Of a stretch of 64,000 nt of DNA, positions 32,278-42,025 are shown piece by piece. The notes beneath the pieces were generated by a model that was not told the DNA's origin, made no database searches, and saw only the letters and a list, made by a program, of their open reading frames with translations. The stretch is from Kingdonia uniflora (taxonomy: Eukaryota; Streptophyta; Magnoliopsida; Ranunculales; Circaeasteraceae). Each line of letters opens with the position of its first letter. Positions within the stretch are counted from its first letter, which is position 1. A program made the translations under genes and the position numbers. The stretch covers positions 538,136 through 602,135 of the forward strand of contig JACGCM010001929.1 in assembly GCA_014058105.1 (NCBI GenBank). Direction: 5' to 3'.

Positions 32278-32369
32278 GGGATTTGGCGGTGAAAAGAACA
32301 TTGCGCGGTGTTCTTTTTACCGCGTGATAAAAGGAACACCGTGCGGTGTTCTTTTCACTGCCAAATCCC
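32278..32369. repeat. 92-bp near-perfect palindrome, copy 2 (upstream of transposase)
   Basis: Left arm GGGATTTGGCGGTGAAAAGA; right arm TCTTTTCACTGCCAAATCCC ending at 32369. The middle holds GCGCGGTGTTC, TTTTACCGCG and their complement. It would form a long hairpin. It lies 120 bases before the transposase start and far from either terminus, so it is not merely a terminal repeat. Confidence 0.9.
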
Positions 32370-32489
32370 TAATTTTCAAGACCCATATCTTCTTCCTCTT
32401 TTACATTTCTCCCTTTTACAGTTCTCTCTTCCATTGGAAACTTTTTCACCGTCTGGTATTACACCCATCTCTCAACTCCACAGCCTCAA

Positions 32490-33793
32490 ATGTCTTTTTC
32501 ATCATCCGATTCATCCATTGGTGATCCTCCAGGTATATCGTCATCGTCCTCTTTTGACGATCTTATCTTTGATTGTATGGTGACAATTTGTGTTCTACAC
32601 CAAGCTACAATGAACATAGTAGTACACGATGTAAGGATAAGAGAAATAAGCAAGATCACCCATTGGGGAACTACAGCATTATACAGAACTACTTCAAGTC
32701 GAATTGTACATATAAGCCATGGGAATTTCGGCGAAGTTTTCGTATGAGTAGAAACATATTTATGCGTCTATTCGATGTAGTCGTTGCACATGATCATTAC
32801 TTTTTCCATAAACCTAACAATGCTGGTACTATGAGGTTATCACCGTACCTAAAGGTAGCCGCAACACTACGTTTCCTAAGCTACGGTGTTGTGGCAGATC
32901 TTTCTGACGAATATATTTGAATAGGAGAAAGCACAACCTTGTTATGTGCGAATAGGTTTTATGTTGCGGTTATACAAATATTTGGTAAGGAATATCTCCG
33001 AGCACCAAACGTGGCCGACGTCAAAAAGTTTAAAGTAATCGGAGAGTCACGGGGATTTCCCAGTATATTAGGAAGCCTTGATTACATGTATTGGATATGG
33101 AAAAATTATCTCAAAGCTTGGCACTGTCAATTTTCTGGTCATTAGCCCAATGCGACACTAATTCTCGAAGTGGTAGCTTCACCCGACCTTTGGATTTGGC
33201 ATATTTTAATTAGATTACCAGGGTCTAAAAATGATATCAATGTCCTGCAATAATCACATCTTTTCATTGACCTGGCCAATGGTATCGCCCCGCCTTGCAA
33301 TTATGCAAATACCAAAAAAGCTTATGATATGGGGTATTACCTAGCGGATGACATATATCCCAAATGGGGAACACTTGTCCAAACCATATCCAATCTGGTT
33401 GCAGCGAAACAAAAATTATTTGCTCAACAACAAGAAAGTTGCCAAAAAGATGTAGAACGGGTGTTTGGGGTTTTATAATCTCAGTTCAATGTTGTAAAAT
33501 ATCCGGTTAAATTGTGGAAACCCAAGATTTTGAACAATGTCATGAAGACGTATGTGATAATGCATAATATGATTGTCAAAGTAGAACGAGGTGCATTCCC
33601 ATCATCCTTAGACTGTAATTCGGCCGAGGCCTCAACTACCGAAGGTGAACGGTTCGATATTGTACACGAACGCAGAACAATATAATCTTTTATATCAAAA
33701 ATGAACTGCATTCGAAGTCGAGAACTGCACTTTGATCTAAAAGATGATCTAATCGAGAATTTATGGGTCGTAAAGGGAAATCATCAAACTTAG
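32490..33793 (+). pseudogene. PIF/Harbinger DDE transposase
   Basis: Start MSFSSSDSSIGDPPG. After a frame break near 32572: WEFRRSFRMSRNIFMRLFDV, KVAATLRFLSYGVVADLSDE, GFPSILGSLDYMYWIWKNYL (first catalytic Asp), ILEVVASPDLWIWH, LPGSKNDINVLQ (second Asp), CNYANTKKAYDMGYYLADDI, then ERVFGVL (Glu region) and MKTYVIMHNMIV. It ends at 33793. Order and spacing are those of plant PIF/Harbinger transposases, which cut and join DNA with a DDE ribonuclease-H-like core. Stops at 32918, 33143, near 33250 and near 33476 interrupt it. It converges with the Myb-like gene. Confidence 0.85.
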
Positions 33794-34369
33794 TACTCTA
33801 TTTCTTGTATTATCTGCGTGTTCTTAATGTAATTTAATGCTTCTTAGTCGTATAAGTTTATTAAGCATGTTTTTGATATTGCATTAATTTTGTATTTGTT
33901 TTAACGTAATATTATCGGCAATAAACATTTCGAAAACAAGATTACATTCTTCAATAATAAAGTACATTATTAAAACGGTTACATTATTGGAAGGTAAACT
34001 ACATTCTTGGAAAAAAAAACTTATATATACTGCAGAGTTAAATAATATTTCATCACCACTTCAAGTACCTGGTCCACCCCTCTTGGCCAGACGTTCCATG
34101 ACCTCAGCTTGTCTTTACAGATAGTATTACAATTGATGTCCAGAAAGAGTACTCAGGTCTTTTTCCATGATTTTGTGATCTTCATTTGCTTGCTCGAAGT
34201 CCATTTTGGCTTGCCAGTGTTGCATTGCTTATGTTATTCTTCTTTCATTTTCTTCTTTTGCTTGTCTCGTCTCCAACCATAGTTCATCCAACATTGTTTG
34301 GATACTGCTACTAGATACAGCAATACCATCTAATGCCTTTTGTGCTGTAAAGTTCTTTCTATAGAATTT
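33794..34369. other. Intergenic region between convergent Harbinger genes
   Basis: AT-rich, 3' ends of both genes. The right part (about 34070-34369) gives on - broken coding sequence such as a Gln/Glu-rich helix, probably the lost C-terminus of the Myb-like gene. Confidence 0.45.
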
Positions 34370-35578
34370 TTAGCCGATGGGCCTACTTCCACCCTCATGC
34401 AATGAACCATCTAAGTCAAAATTTGGGCCCGCGGATTGAGGTATAGGTGGGCCGCCGGGGTCTTCTGATAGATTGTTTGATCTGACCGAGTTCCCTGGAG
34501 AAGAATTATCCGATATTCTCCTGGCTACATTTCTTGGTATATTCCCTGCATAGTTCAACCCATCATCCCTTAGGTTGGCACATCGCGGTTCTTGTGCCAA
34601 AATCTTATACGCTTCACGGTGTTTGAACTTATTGCCGCCATTCAAGCCTTGATAGATCTTGTGCGCATTGTTTTCCTAAAATTCACAAAATTACCAAATA
34701 CAAATAAATAACGTGTATATACGCGAGAAATAAATGAAATTGAGTTAAAAGAAATTAGAATGTACCCGATCTTCTTCAATTTTCCCGCTGCTATTCCTAA
34801 ATCGTTCTTGAGTAACTATCCCCTTGTATGCCACATATTGTGCATTAAGGGAATACCACTGAGATTTGGTCAACCCACTTGATCGTCGTATGGGGCACTC
34901 GTGGTATCTGTTAAAGGCAATGTTGACATTTTGATAAAAAGTGAAACCCTTTGTGTATCCCGTTGTCTGGACATAAGCTGTTACCCACGCCCTTGCAAGA
35001 CACATAAAGTTTGCTTCCGCCCAATGCAGTCCACCGTCATCCATCTAATCCAAAAACTTAACATCTTCTGGCACTTGTACGCTTTGTCTTTGTTTTGTGA
35101 GTGCTCTTTTCTTTCTTTCTATTCCTTTTTCTTTCTGGGGCGCCGCCACTTCAACAGGTATTGACGTATTTACGTCACTTTGACCGTGCTGAGTAGATTC
35201 ACCATGGAATAGGTAATTCTAAAAGTAATTTGGAGGTTGAAAACCTTGAGGTTGAGTGAGCGGATAGGGTTGATAGTATGGGCTAAATGCCTAAGGTTGC
35301 AGTTGAGAGAGTATAAATAGATTTTGATATTGTTCATAAATGGGATCCCCTTGCGATATGGTAAACGGAGGTGGGGTCTGTGATTGGAATTGAGGTTGGA
35401 ATTGCAATTGGTTGTAGTAGTAGAGGTATGGAGTGAATTGTGATGATGGGAGTTGAGCGAATGGTGTTGAAGGTGGGTTATGGGAGGATGGGGTCGACGG
35501 TGTAGAGTTATTACTACTGGTGTCGGAGTTTGCCATTTGGGGAGAGCGCAGAGGTTCTCCTCTATACTCGGCTTCCAT
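34370..35578 (-). pseudogene. Myb/trihelix-like accessory protein of PIF/Harbinger (ORF1)
   Basis: Start MEAEYRGEPLRSPQM on -, then a low-complexity Ser/Pro/Gln region (SNNSTPSTPSSHNPP, QLQFQPQFQSQTPPP). The DNA-binding part at about 35044-34770 shows EANFMCLARAWVTAYVQT, FYQNVNIAFNRYHE and SSGLTKSQWYSLNAQYV, the 'AW....FW..V...FN......RS...L.S.W...N' pattern. After an intron (about 34680-34760): KFKHREAYKILAQEPR. In characterised PIF/Harbinger elements this protein binds subterminal DNA and helps import the transposase. Several stops and frame changes. Confidence 0.75.
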
Positions 35579-35638
35579 TATTTTAGAGGAGAAGAAGTAG
35601 TCAGGGAGTGATTTAGAGAAATAATTGAGATTGAAGGA

Positions 35639-35718
35639 GTTTAGATTACCGCTTGGTGTTCCTTTTACCGCCCAAATTTTCCGTGCTGTAAAAGGAACAC
35701 CGCGCACTAATCTAAACA
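35639..35718. repeat. GC-rich palindrome, copy 3 (upstream of Myb-like gene)
   Basis: Arms GTTTAGATTACCGC and GCGCACTAATCTAAAC around GGTGTTCC/TTTTACCGC and its complement (35686-35706). It lies about 60 bases before the start codon on - and in the right subterminal region. It matches copies 1 and 2 in the core. Confidence 0.85.
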
Positions 35719-35902
35719 CCGCCAAACTCAATTTTTTTTTGTGAGCTCCTCACACTTGGTTGAGTTACTGTAGGGCCATGTTGTCAAACTCACACTGGTT
35801 TTTTGGCTGCTGGGAGACTTAAAGTGTGTGCTTGAGTTTGGGTTTGTAAACCCAACACAAACCCACACCCTGCTGGCTTTGCTCTTAAAGGAGGTGTAAT
35901 TG

Positions 35903-36603
35903 TGTTAGGCCTGACCAAAAAGTCGAGTCCCGATCAATAATTTACGTGGAAATATCAACTTCATAACTTTACTAAAAAAATGACCAATAATATCAAACAT
36001 GTTAGTTATTTGTGTTATTTGTCAAACCAAATGATATCTAATGATCAAGATCAAACTAGCACTCTAGGAACCCGTCCCTCGGGTTAGAGTAACAACGAAC
36101 TATTGAAATACCAGACTCACGCAAAATCTGTATAACATACAACCTATCGATGTTGACACTTGGACCATGAACTTAGAAGGGACATGGCTTGAATACTCTA
36201 ATAATACAGAAGAATGAGTCAAAGACACCTGTCCCCACGAACTGGTAGTTACAAAAAAAAACCCCACTCTTTCCCCCAATCCAGGAGAACATGTTGGCAC
36301 ACACGAACTGAGGATAAGATCTATAGAAGGGATAATAAAGATAAGAAATAGATATTGGAGATTGGGGGAGTAAAATAAATATTATCAGGCAATATATTCT
36401 TAAGATCTCAGCTATTGTAAACCCCAAGAGACTACAGTAATAAAGTTATCTTTCTATATCCTCTAGCTGAGGTCGTAGTTTTTACCTATTATAAGGTTTT
36501 CACGCTAAACTTGTGCCACGTTATATTATATATTTACAATAGTTTGTTTCGCAGGTACATTGGGTGCAAGAGACCATTCGAGCTACGAATTTATGTCCTT
36601 ACA
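35903..36603 (+). repeat. 5' LTR of element B (left end uncertain)
   Basis: The right end ...CCTTACA at 36603 is fixed by the primer-binding site TTTGGCGCC. The left end is proposed at TGTTAGGCC (35903) because LTRs start TG and the length (701) is near that of C's LTR (744). The last 150 bases resemble C's LTR end (AGGTCGTAG, ATATTATATATTT, CGAGCTACG). There is no second copy to confirm the start. Confidence 0.5.
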
Positions 36604-36622
36604 TTTGGCGCCATCTGTGGGA
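36604..36622 (+). promoter_or_regulatory. Primer-binding site of element B
   Basis: TTTGGCGCCATCTGTGGGA directly after the LTR end ...TTACA. Same signature as in A and C. Confidence 0.8.
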
Positions 36623-36722
36623 AAGAAGATATATTCCACAAAATCCTAAGGCCGATAGTTTCTCAAAAACCATCAATAATCAATCACGATGAAACCCAAG
36701 CGACCAGCCTCAATAGTTTAAC

Positions 36723-38272
36723 ATGAAGTCATCTCGACAGAACCTGACCAGTTAGTAGAATTAAGGGTGAACCTCAACGCCGAAACCATGAAGTAAAACG
36801 ATCTTGAGTGCCAATTGGTTAAAGATCGAGAACTCCACGATAAGGAGCTCAAAGAAGAATGCAGAGCTCGACAGTTGGATTCAAAATGACATAAAGAGCA
36901 GATGACCACATTGTAGACTGCATTAGAAACCCTGTAAGATAACCAACAGGGACCAGCTCACAGAGAAGAAGAGAGCGTGCCCGTAAATTCTAGAATATCA
37001 ACACGAGTTAGACTAGTACCTCAAGGAGTCATGACTAACAGAGCTTTCAGGCACCACTACAATAATCCACAGGAGCTAGAAGCCTCGATTCATATAGGGC
37101 GAGAAGATCAATATGAAATTAGTAAGGGACACCGACACTTGAAATGTCAAGAAGGAGAGCCACGACCACTATCTAGGGTACAAGTTTAGGAACAATTGAG
37201 CAAGGACAATGGATATCATAACCCAAGACCCGCACACCAATCAGTTCAAGCACCACATCGATATGTCACATAGAAACACATGGACCAACGAATCGAAGAA
37301 TTGATAGAAGCCCAAATTCTTTGCAACAAAGGCGATTTAGGCAAACTACAAGGAAGTCTGATTATCAAATAGTTATTCGAGATGGATCCAATAGGATTCC
37401 ATATTCTAAATATTTGTAAATACAAAGGCACTGATCTAAGTGAACACGTCCTGCTATTCCAAGTTTTGTTGGGATTATATTCAAGCTTAAATCATATTCT
37501 CTACTGACTGTTCGCTACGAGTCCTCAGAGAGAGCCGCTATGATGGCTCCATTCTCTACCCAAAGATTCTACCCTCGCATTCGACTAGTTGTAGAAACTC
37601 TTTGTAAAGACTTAGGCACACAACAAAGATAAGGAAGAGAATTTATATACTCTTATCAACCTCAAACAGACTCAAGGGGAAAAACTTGAAATCTTCACCA
37701 AGAAATTCCTCAAACTTGATCGTGAAGTTAATAATATAAATTACAAGACAACTATATCAACATTCACCAATGCTCTACAGATCGAATACAACGCAAAAGA
37801 ACATATTTTCTTGAATAAACCCACAACCCTGGAAGAAATTATTGAAAAGATAAATGGGCATATCGACCTGGAAAGAATGATGTCTAAAAGGTATAAATCT
37901 ACTATAAACGTCCTAACCATGAAAGGTTCAAACACGAATAGGAATAGTGAATATAATAATATTGAACAGGGTAACAAAAAGTGAGCTAAGATAGATGAAG
38001 GTAAGACCTGAAAGGGAAACTTACTACCAAAGCCCGTCCTTCTTAAGTTAAATATCAAGCTTTCAGAGATCAACCCAATGCTGGCGAAAGGCAAGTTCTT
38101 CCGTGTTGTTCAACCACTAGAGCCAATTAAAGGAAAACAATACTGCAAATACCATAAAGTGATACATCACGACACAGACAGATGTTACGCCATACAAAGA
38201 TTGATAAAATACATTTTGAAAGATAGAAGAATGCACGGATATATCAGCAACTTAGATAGATACAAAATTTGA
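36723..38272 (+). pseudogene. gag of element B
   Basis: Heavily broken. It starts ATGAAGTCATC at 36723. Gag features appear in pieces: an early charged helix (ELDSWIQND region) and a late part with LNIKLSEINPMLAKGKFF followed by QYCKYHKVIHHDTDRCYA (about 38055-38205). That motif 'YC.YH...GHDT..C..L' is the zinc-knuckle-like end of plant Tat gag. Dozens of stops; no long frame before 38078. Confidence 0.6.
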
Positions 38273-38511
38273 GCTACAAAAAGCAGGTTGATGTCATTCA
38301 AGTTATAAAAGATTTAGAGGAGAAGCACATGCATCACCTTTACATTAACCACATGATCAAGATTCATCAGATCAACAATTTGACCAGATTCAAAAGAAAA
38401 ATGTTAATATAGTGCCACAACCTCACAATCGAGAAGAAAGAAGCTAAACTCCTACCCGAATCAAGCCTTCAACGAACTGGCATTTTATTCAAAGATAACG
38501 ACATAGGTCAT

Positions 38512-38973
38512 GTCAAGTACCCACATCATGATGTGCTGGTCATTATGCTAAAAATGAAAAAAATTTGCCATGCACACCATAATGGTGGATACGAGCAATG
38601 CTATTGAAGTCCTTTTCAAAGCATAATCGACCAAATGGGACTTACAAGGGATGTAGAGACAAACGACGTAGATATCAGTGACTTTATTAAATCCAAAGGA
38701 GAAAGAGTTGGAAAAATTGTTCTACCTATAACAGCCAGACCAACAACCCTCAACGCATCATTCTACGTAATCAACGCCAAATTTCAATTTTTAGGGATTA
38801 TGGGGCGTTGCTGGTTACATAATATGCTAGCGATCCCTTCTATGTACCATCATGTATTTCATTTTAAATATAATGAGGAGATCTACGAGATAAAAGGGAG
38901 TCAGAAACTCGCTCGGACTTATGAAAATACAATATCTAATATACTCGATGCATTTGAGAAATTTACTTCATAG
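38512..38973 (+). pseudogene. Aspartic protease region of element B
   Basis: MVDTSNAIEVLFKA near 38583 corresponds to the protease active site (DTG changed to DTS). After a frame change comes an open stretch of 112 codons with IVLPITARPTTLNASFYVIN, FQFLGIMGRCWLHNMLAIPS and YEIKGSQKLAR, the usual end of the Tat protease domain ('ILGR.WL......S..H'). Confidence 0.7.
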
Positions 38974-39119
38974 TAATTACAGAAAGTTGGTCACATCGAA
39001 GATCAGCCTCTTACAATTGAGCCCACAGAATACATCGAGATCGATAGCATAACAGGGGTACATTCATTGGTACCATGCTTATCCAACAGGAAAATGAAGC
39101 TTTAATAAAATTCCTTCGA

Positions 39120-40060
39120 ACAAACGGAGATATATTCGCATGACATTTTAAGAGATGTTAAGAGTTGACCCAGGGAAAGCCAGCCACAAACTGAGCATTA
39201 GAGATAAAGCAACCACAGTCAAATAGAAGCAGATGAGGCTCTCACCTCGACTTAGAGATGAAGTCAACAAAGAAATCGATAAATTAATTGAAGTAGGTTT
39301 TATCCGAGAGGCCAAGTACCTTGATTGGATCTCAAACATAGTAGTAGTTCTAAAGAAGAATTAGAAGGTTTGGGCTTGTGTAGATTTTACCGATTTAAAT
39401 AAACACATACTAAAATATAGTTTCCCTCTCCTAATCATCAATCAAATTTAAATTCAACCGCGGGACATAAATTACTATCCATGATGAACGTCGCTTCAGG
39501 ATACAACCAGATACCTCTCATAGATGAAGATCAAGAGAAGAGACAACATTCATTACTGAAAGGGGCCTATATTGTTACAAAGTCATGTAATTCGGCCTAA
39601 AGAACGTCGGAGCAACCTATCAAGGGTTAGTAACAAGCATATTCAAAGACCATTTTAGGGAAGACTGTAAAAGAATATATTAACGATATGTTTTGCAAGA
39701 GCTTACAGAAGGAAGATCATGTCACAGATCTCTATACAATCTTTAACATATTACGGTTATATAAAATGAAACTCAATCCATATAGGTGTCAATTCGGAGT
39801 ACACTCCAAAAAATTCTTAGGACATCTTATTGGTAAAAAAGGGATAAAAGCCGACCCATATCAAATTTGAGCTCTCATATCCATGCCATCTCCAAAGACA
39901 AAGAAGGATGTACATGAGCTAGCTGGAAAGATCACAACTATCAACAGATACGTCCCAAAATCATCATATCGATGTCGATGGTTGTTCAGGTTACTTCGTT
40001 GATCCACCGAAAGAGGTAAAAGAAGACAGAATGAAGAAATTAATTAGATAAAAGAATGTA
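39120..40060 (+). pseudogene. Reverse transcriptase of element B
   Basis: Pieces in order: RDEVNKEIDKLIEVGFIREA, WISNIVVVLKKN, VWACVDFTDLNKH (39367-39405), FITERGLYCYKVM, GLKNVGATYQGLVTSIFKDH, then EYINDMFCK (39673-39699), where the catalytic YIDD reads YIND. KFLGHLIGKKGIKADPYQI (about 39810-39870) is the block after it. Each lies in its own frame, with stops between. The catalytic loss and the stops make it inactive. Confidence 0.75.
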
Positions 40061-40076
40061 AAGGTACTTTTAAGAG

Positions 40077-41015
40077 TTGATAAAGTACCTTAGAAAATCT
40101 TTAGTAATGAGCACACTGATTGACAATGTGGAATTAAAAATCTACCTTGTAGTCATAGAAAACTCTCTAAGCTCCGTCCTCATAAGATTAGATGGGAAGA
40201 TCGAGAAACTAGTATATTTTATAAGCAAAAAACTTATGCCGGCAGAAATGAGATATTCTAAAATCGAGAGACTTCTCCTAATACTCGCTTCCACTTTCTA
40301 GAAATTAAAACACTATTTCTAAGCTTATTTGGTAAAAGTCATGAAAAACTATCCCCTTCAAGAAGTGTTATCTAAGAAGGAGAAATTACGACGAGTTCAA
40401 TAATGGTCGATTAATTTGGGAGAACATGATATTAAATTCAAATAGAGAGCATCGAAGAAAGGGGCAATTATTGACTTTTTGTCAAATTTCCCAGTAGAAG
40501 ATCCAGATTGGGAAGAACATGATCCTGAGATAGTAGAAGAACTTGGAATCGATCGACCTATTAGGCCCTTTAAAGAAAGAGCTAAATAAATCATAAAATA
40601 GGGTTAAAAAATACTCATAGATGGATCAGCAGGACCCGCAGGGTTAGGAGTAGGAATCGTACTGATTACACCATCCAACGACAGAATTAAAAAATCAATA
40701 TGACTAAATTTTGAAGCTTCAAATATTGCCATAGTGTACGAAGCCATAATCCATGTTCTGGATATGGCGTTAGAAATTGGAGTGCCCGAGCTATCGATGT
40801 ACACTGACTCACTACTGATTGTCTATCATTACTCCGAACAATATAATAAGAATGACAAGATGATCGATTATGCAACAATAGTCGCCAAGAAAATGAGTAG
40901 ATTTGATAAAGCTACGCTCGACTACCTTCCTCGTGGTGATAATTGCCACGCCGATTCTCTAGCTTACTTAGCTGGGCTATTATTTAAGAAGAAGGGTACC
41001 TCAAAATCAAACTGA
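40077..41015 (+). pseudogene. RNase H of element B
   Basis: Connection: KIYLVVIENSLSSVLIRLDG and VYFISKKLMPAEMRYSKIER (40137-40275). RNase H proper: ILIDGSAGPAGLGVGIVLIT (first Asp, 40612-40674), VYEAIIHVLDMALE (Glu region), ELSMYTDSLLIVYHY (second Asp) and YLPRGDNCHADSLAYLAGL (last Asp, about 40924-40980). The final 93-codon frame is open. Confidence 0.75.
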
Positions 41016-41339
41016 TATTAATAACCAACACCAATCATGCTTCGTTATGCGTGATCAACACTGGGGGCGATGAAGAAGAGGGAGACGATTGGAGAAATCC
41101 CATTCTTATCTACATAGGCCCAGACAATAAGTGCGATGGAAAACTCTCAGAAGATCCAATATAATGCAAACAATTAATTAAATACTCAAAGCGTTACACA
41201 TACAGAAGAACAATTTATACATAAGATTAATGACTTGACCGTATCTGAAATGCCTCTCACAAAAAGACGTCGATGGGATATTGAAGGAACCTGCAGCTCT
41301 CATACGATAGGATGCTCACTTGTAAACTTATTAAATCAT

Positions 41340-41777
41340 ACCACGATAATTAATAGGATGTTTCCCATTTTTACTAGCATTTGGGACTGAGGCTGTAGTC
41401 CCAATAGAGTATCACCATCCAATCAGAGGCCAAGAACTCACTAATGAAGAAAATGAGTTCGTGTTAGCATGTAACATGAACTGAATAGATGAAACATGTG
41501 ATCGATTTGTGGTAAATCTGGGTCGATATCATAATATGTTGGCCAATGCGTACAATAGGAGGACCAAAAATTATGAATTTGACGTCAATGACCTAGTTCT
41601 CAGCGAAATCCCTAACAGTAGAAAAGAGCTGAATGTTGGGAAACTCACAAAGAGGGAAAAACCATTCATCATCGCAGGAAGGACTCAATTGGGTTCCTAC
41701 TACCTAATGACAGAAGAAGGTTTCAAGATCCTAAACCCTTGGAACACAAGGAGGTTGAAGAAACACTATCATTAGTT
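41340..41777 (+). pseudogene. C-terminal end of integrase in element B (catalytic core deleted)
   Basis: FPFLLAFGTEAVVPIEYHHP (about 41365-41425) and RYHNMLANAYNRRTKNYEF, DVNDLVLSEI and a natural end NPWNTRRLKKHYH at 41775. The zinc-binding and DDE parts expected between RNase H (41015) and here are missing; A and C have nearly 1 kb more. The intervening 330 bases hold only small broken frames. Confidence 0.75.
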
Positions 41778-42025
41778 TTACCTCTTTCTGAAAATAGAAT
41801 ACCATTTACTGTTGTCATGCACATTTGCTTCCAAAAGTGACATTTTATCTCCAAATGTCTATACACTTTTCTCATCAATGAAAACTTTTTCAAGTCTTTT
41901 TCTATATTATTGTCTACTATCATTTATATATATCTTCTAAATATCAGATGATTAAGCAAAATGTAAAACTAGCTTTGATATCTTAACTTCTACATACTTA
42001 TACGATAACTCTACTCAAACATTCT

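Larger units (their letters stand above)
29475..35884. mobile_element. PIF/Harbinger transposon with three genes
   Basis: Ends GAGCATCTCTAGCA (left) and, on -, GAGCAAAGCCAGCA (right), 10 of 14 bases equal. Both are followed by GGGTGTGGG and TCTCCCAG. The 3-bp target duplication TTA (29472-29474, 35885-35887) is the TWA type of this superfamily. Inside are a PMD-family gene (+), the DDE transposase (+) and a Myb/trihelix-like gene (-). The last two are the standard pair. Copies of one GC-rich palindromic motif lie at 29612-29661, 32278-32369 and 35639-35718, each just upstream of one gene. All three genes carry stops or frameshifts. Confidence 0.85.
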
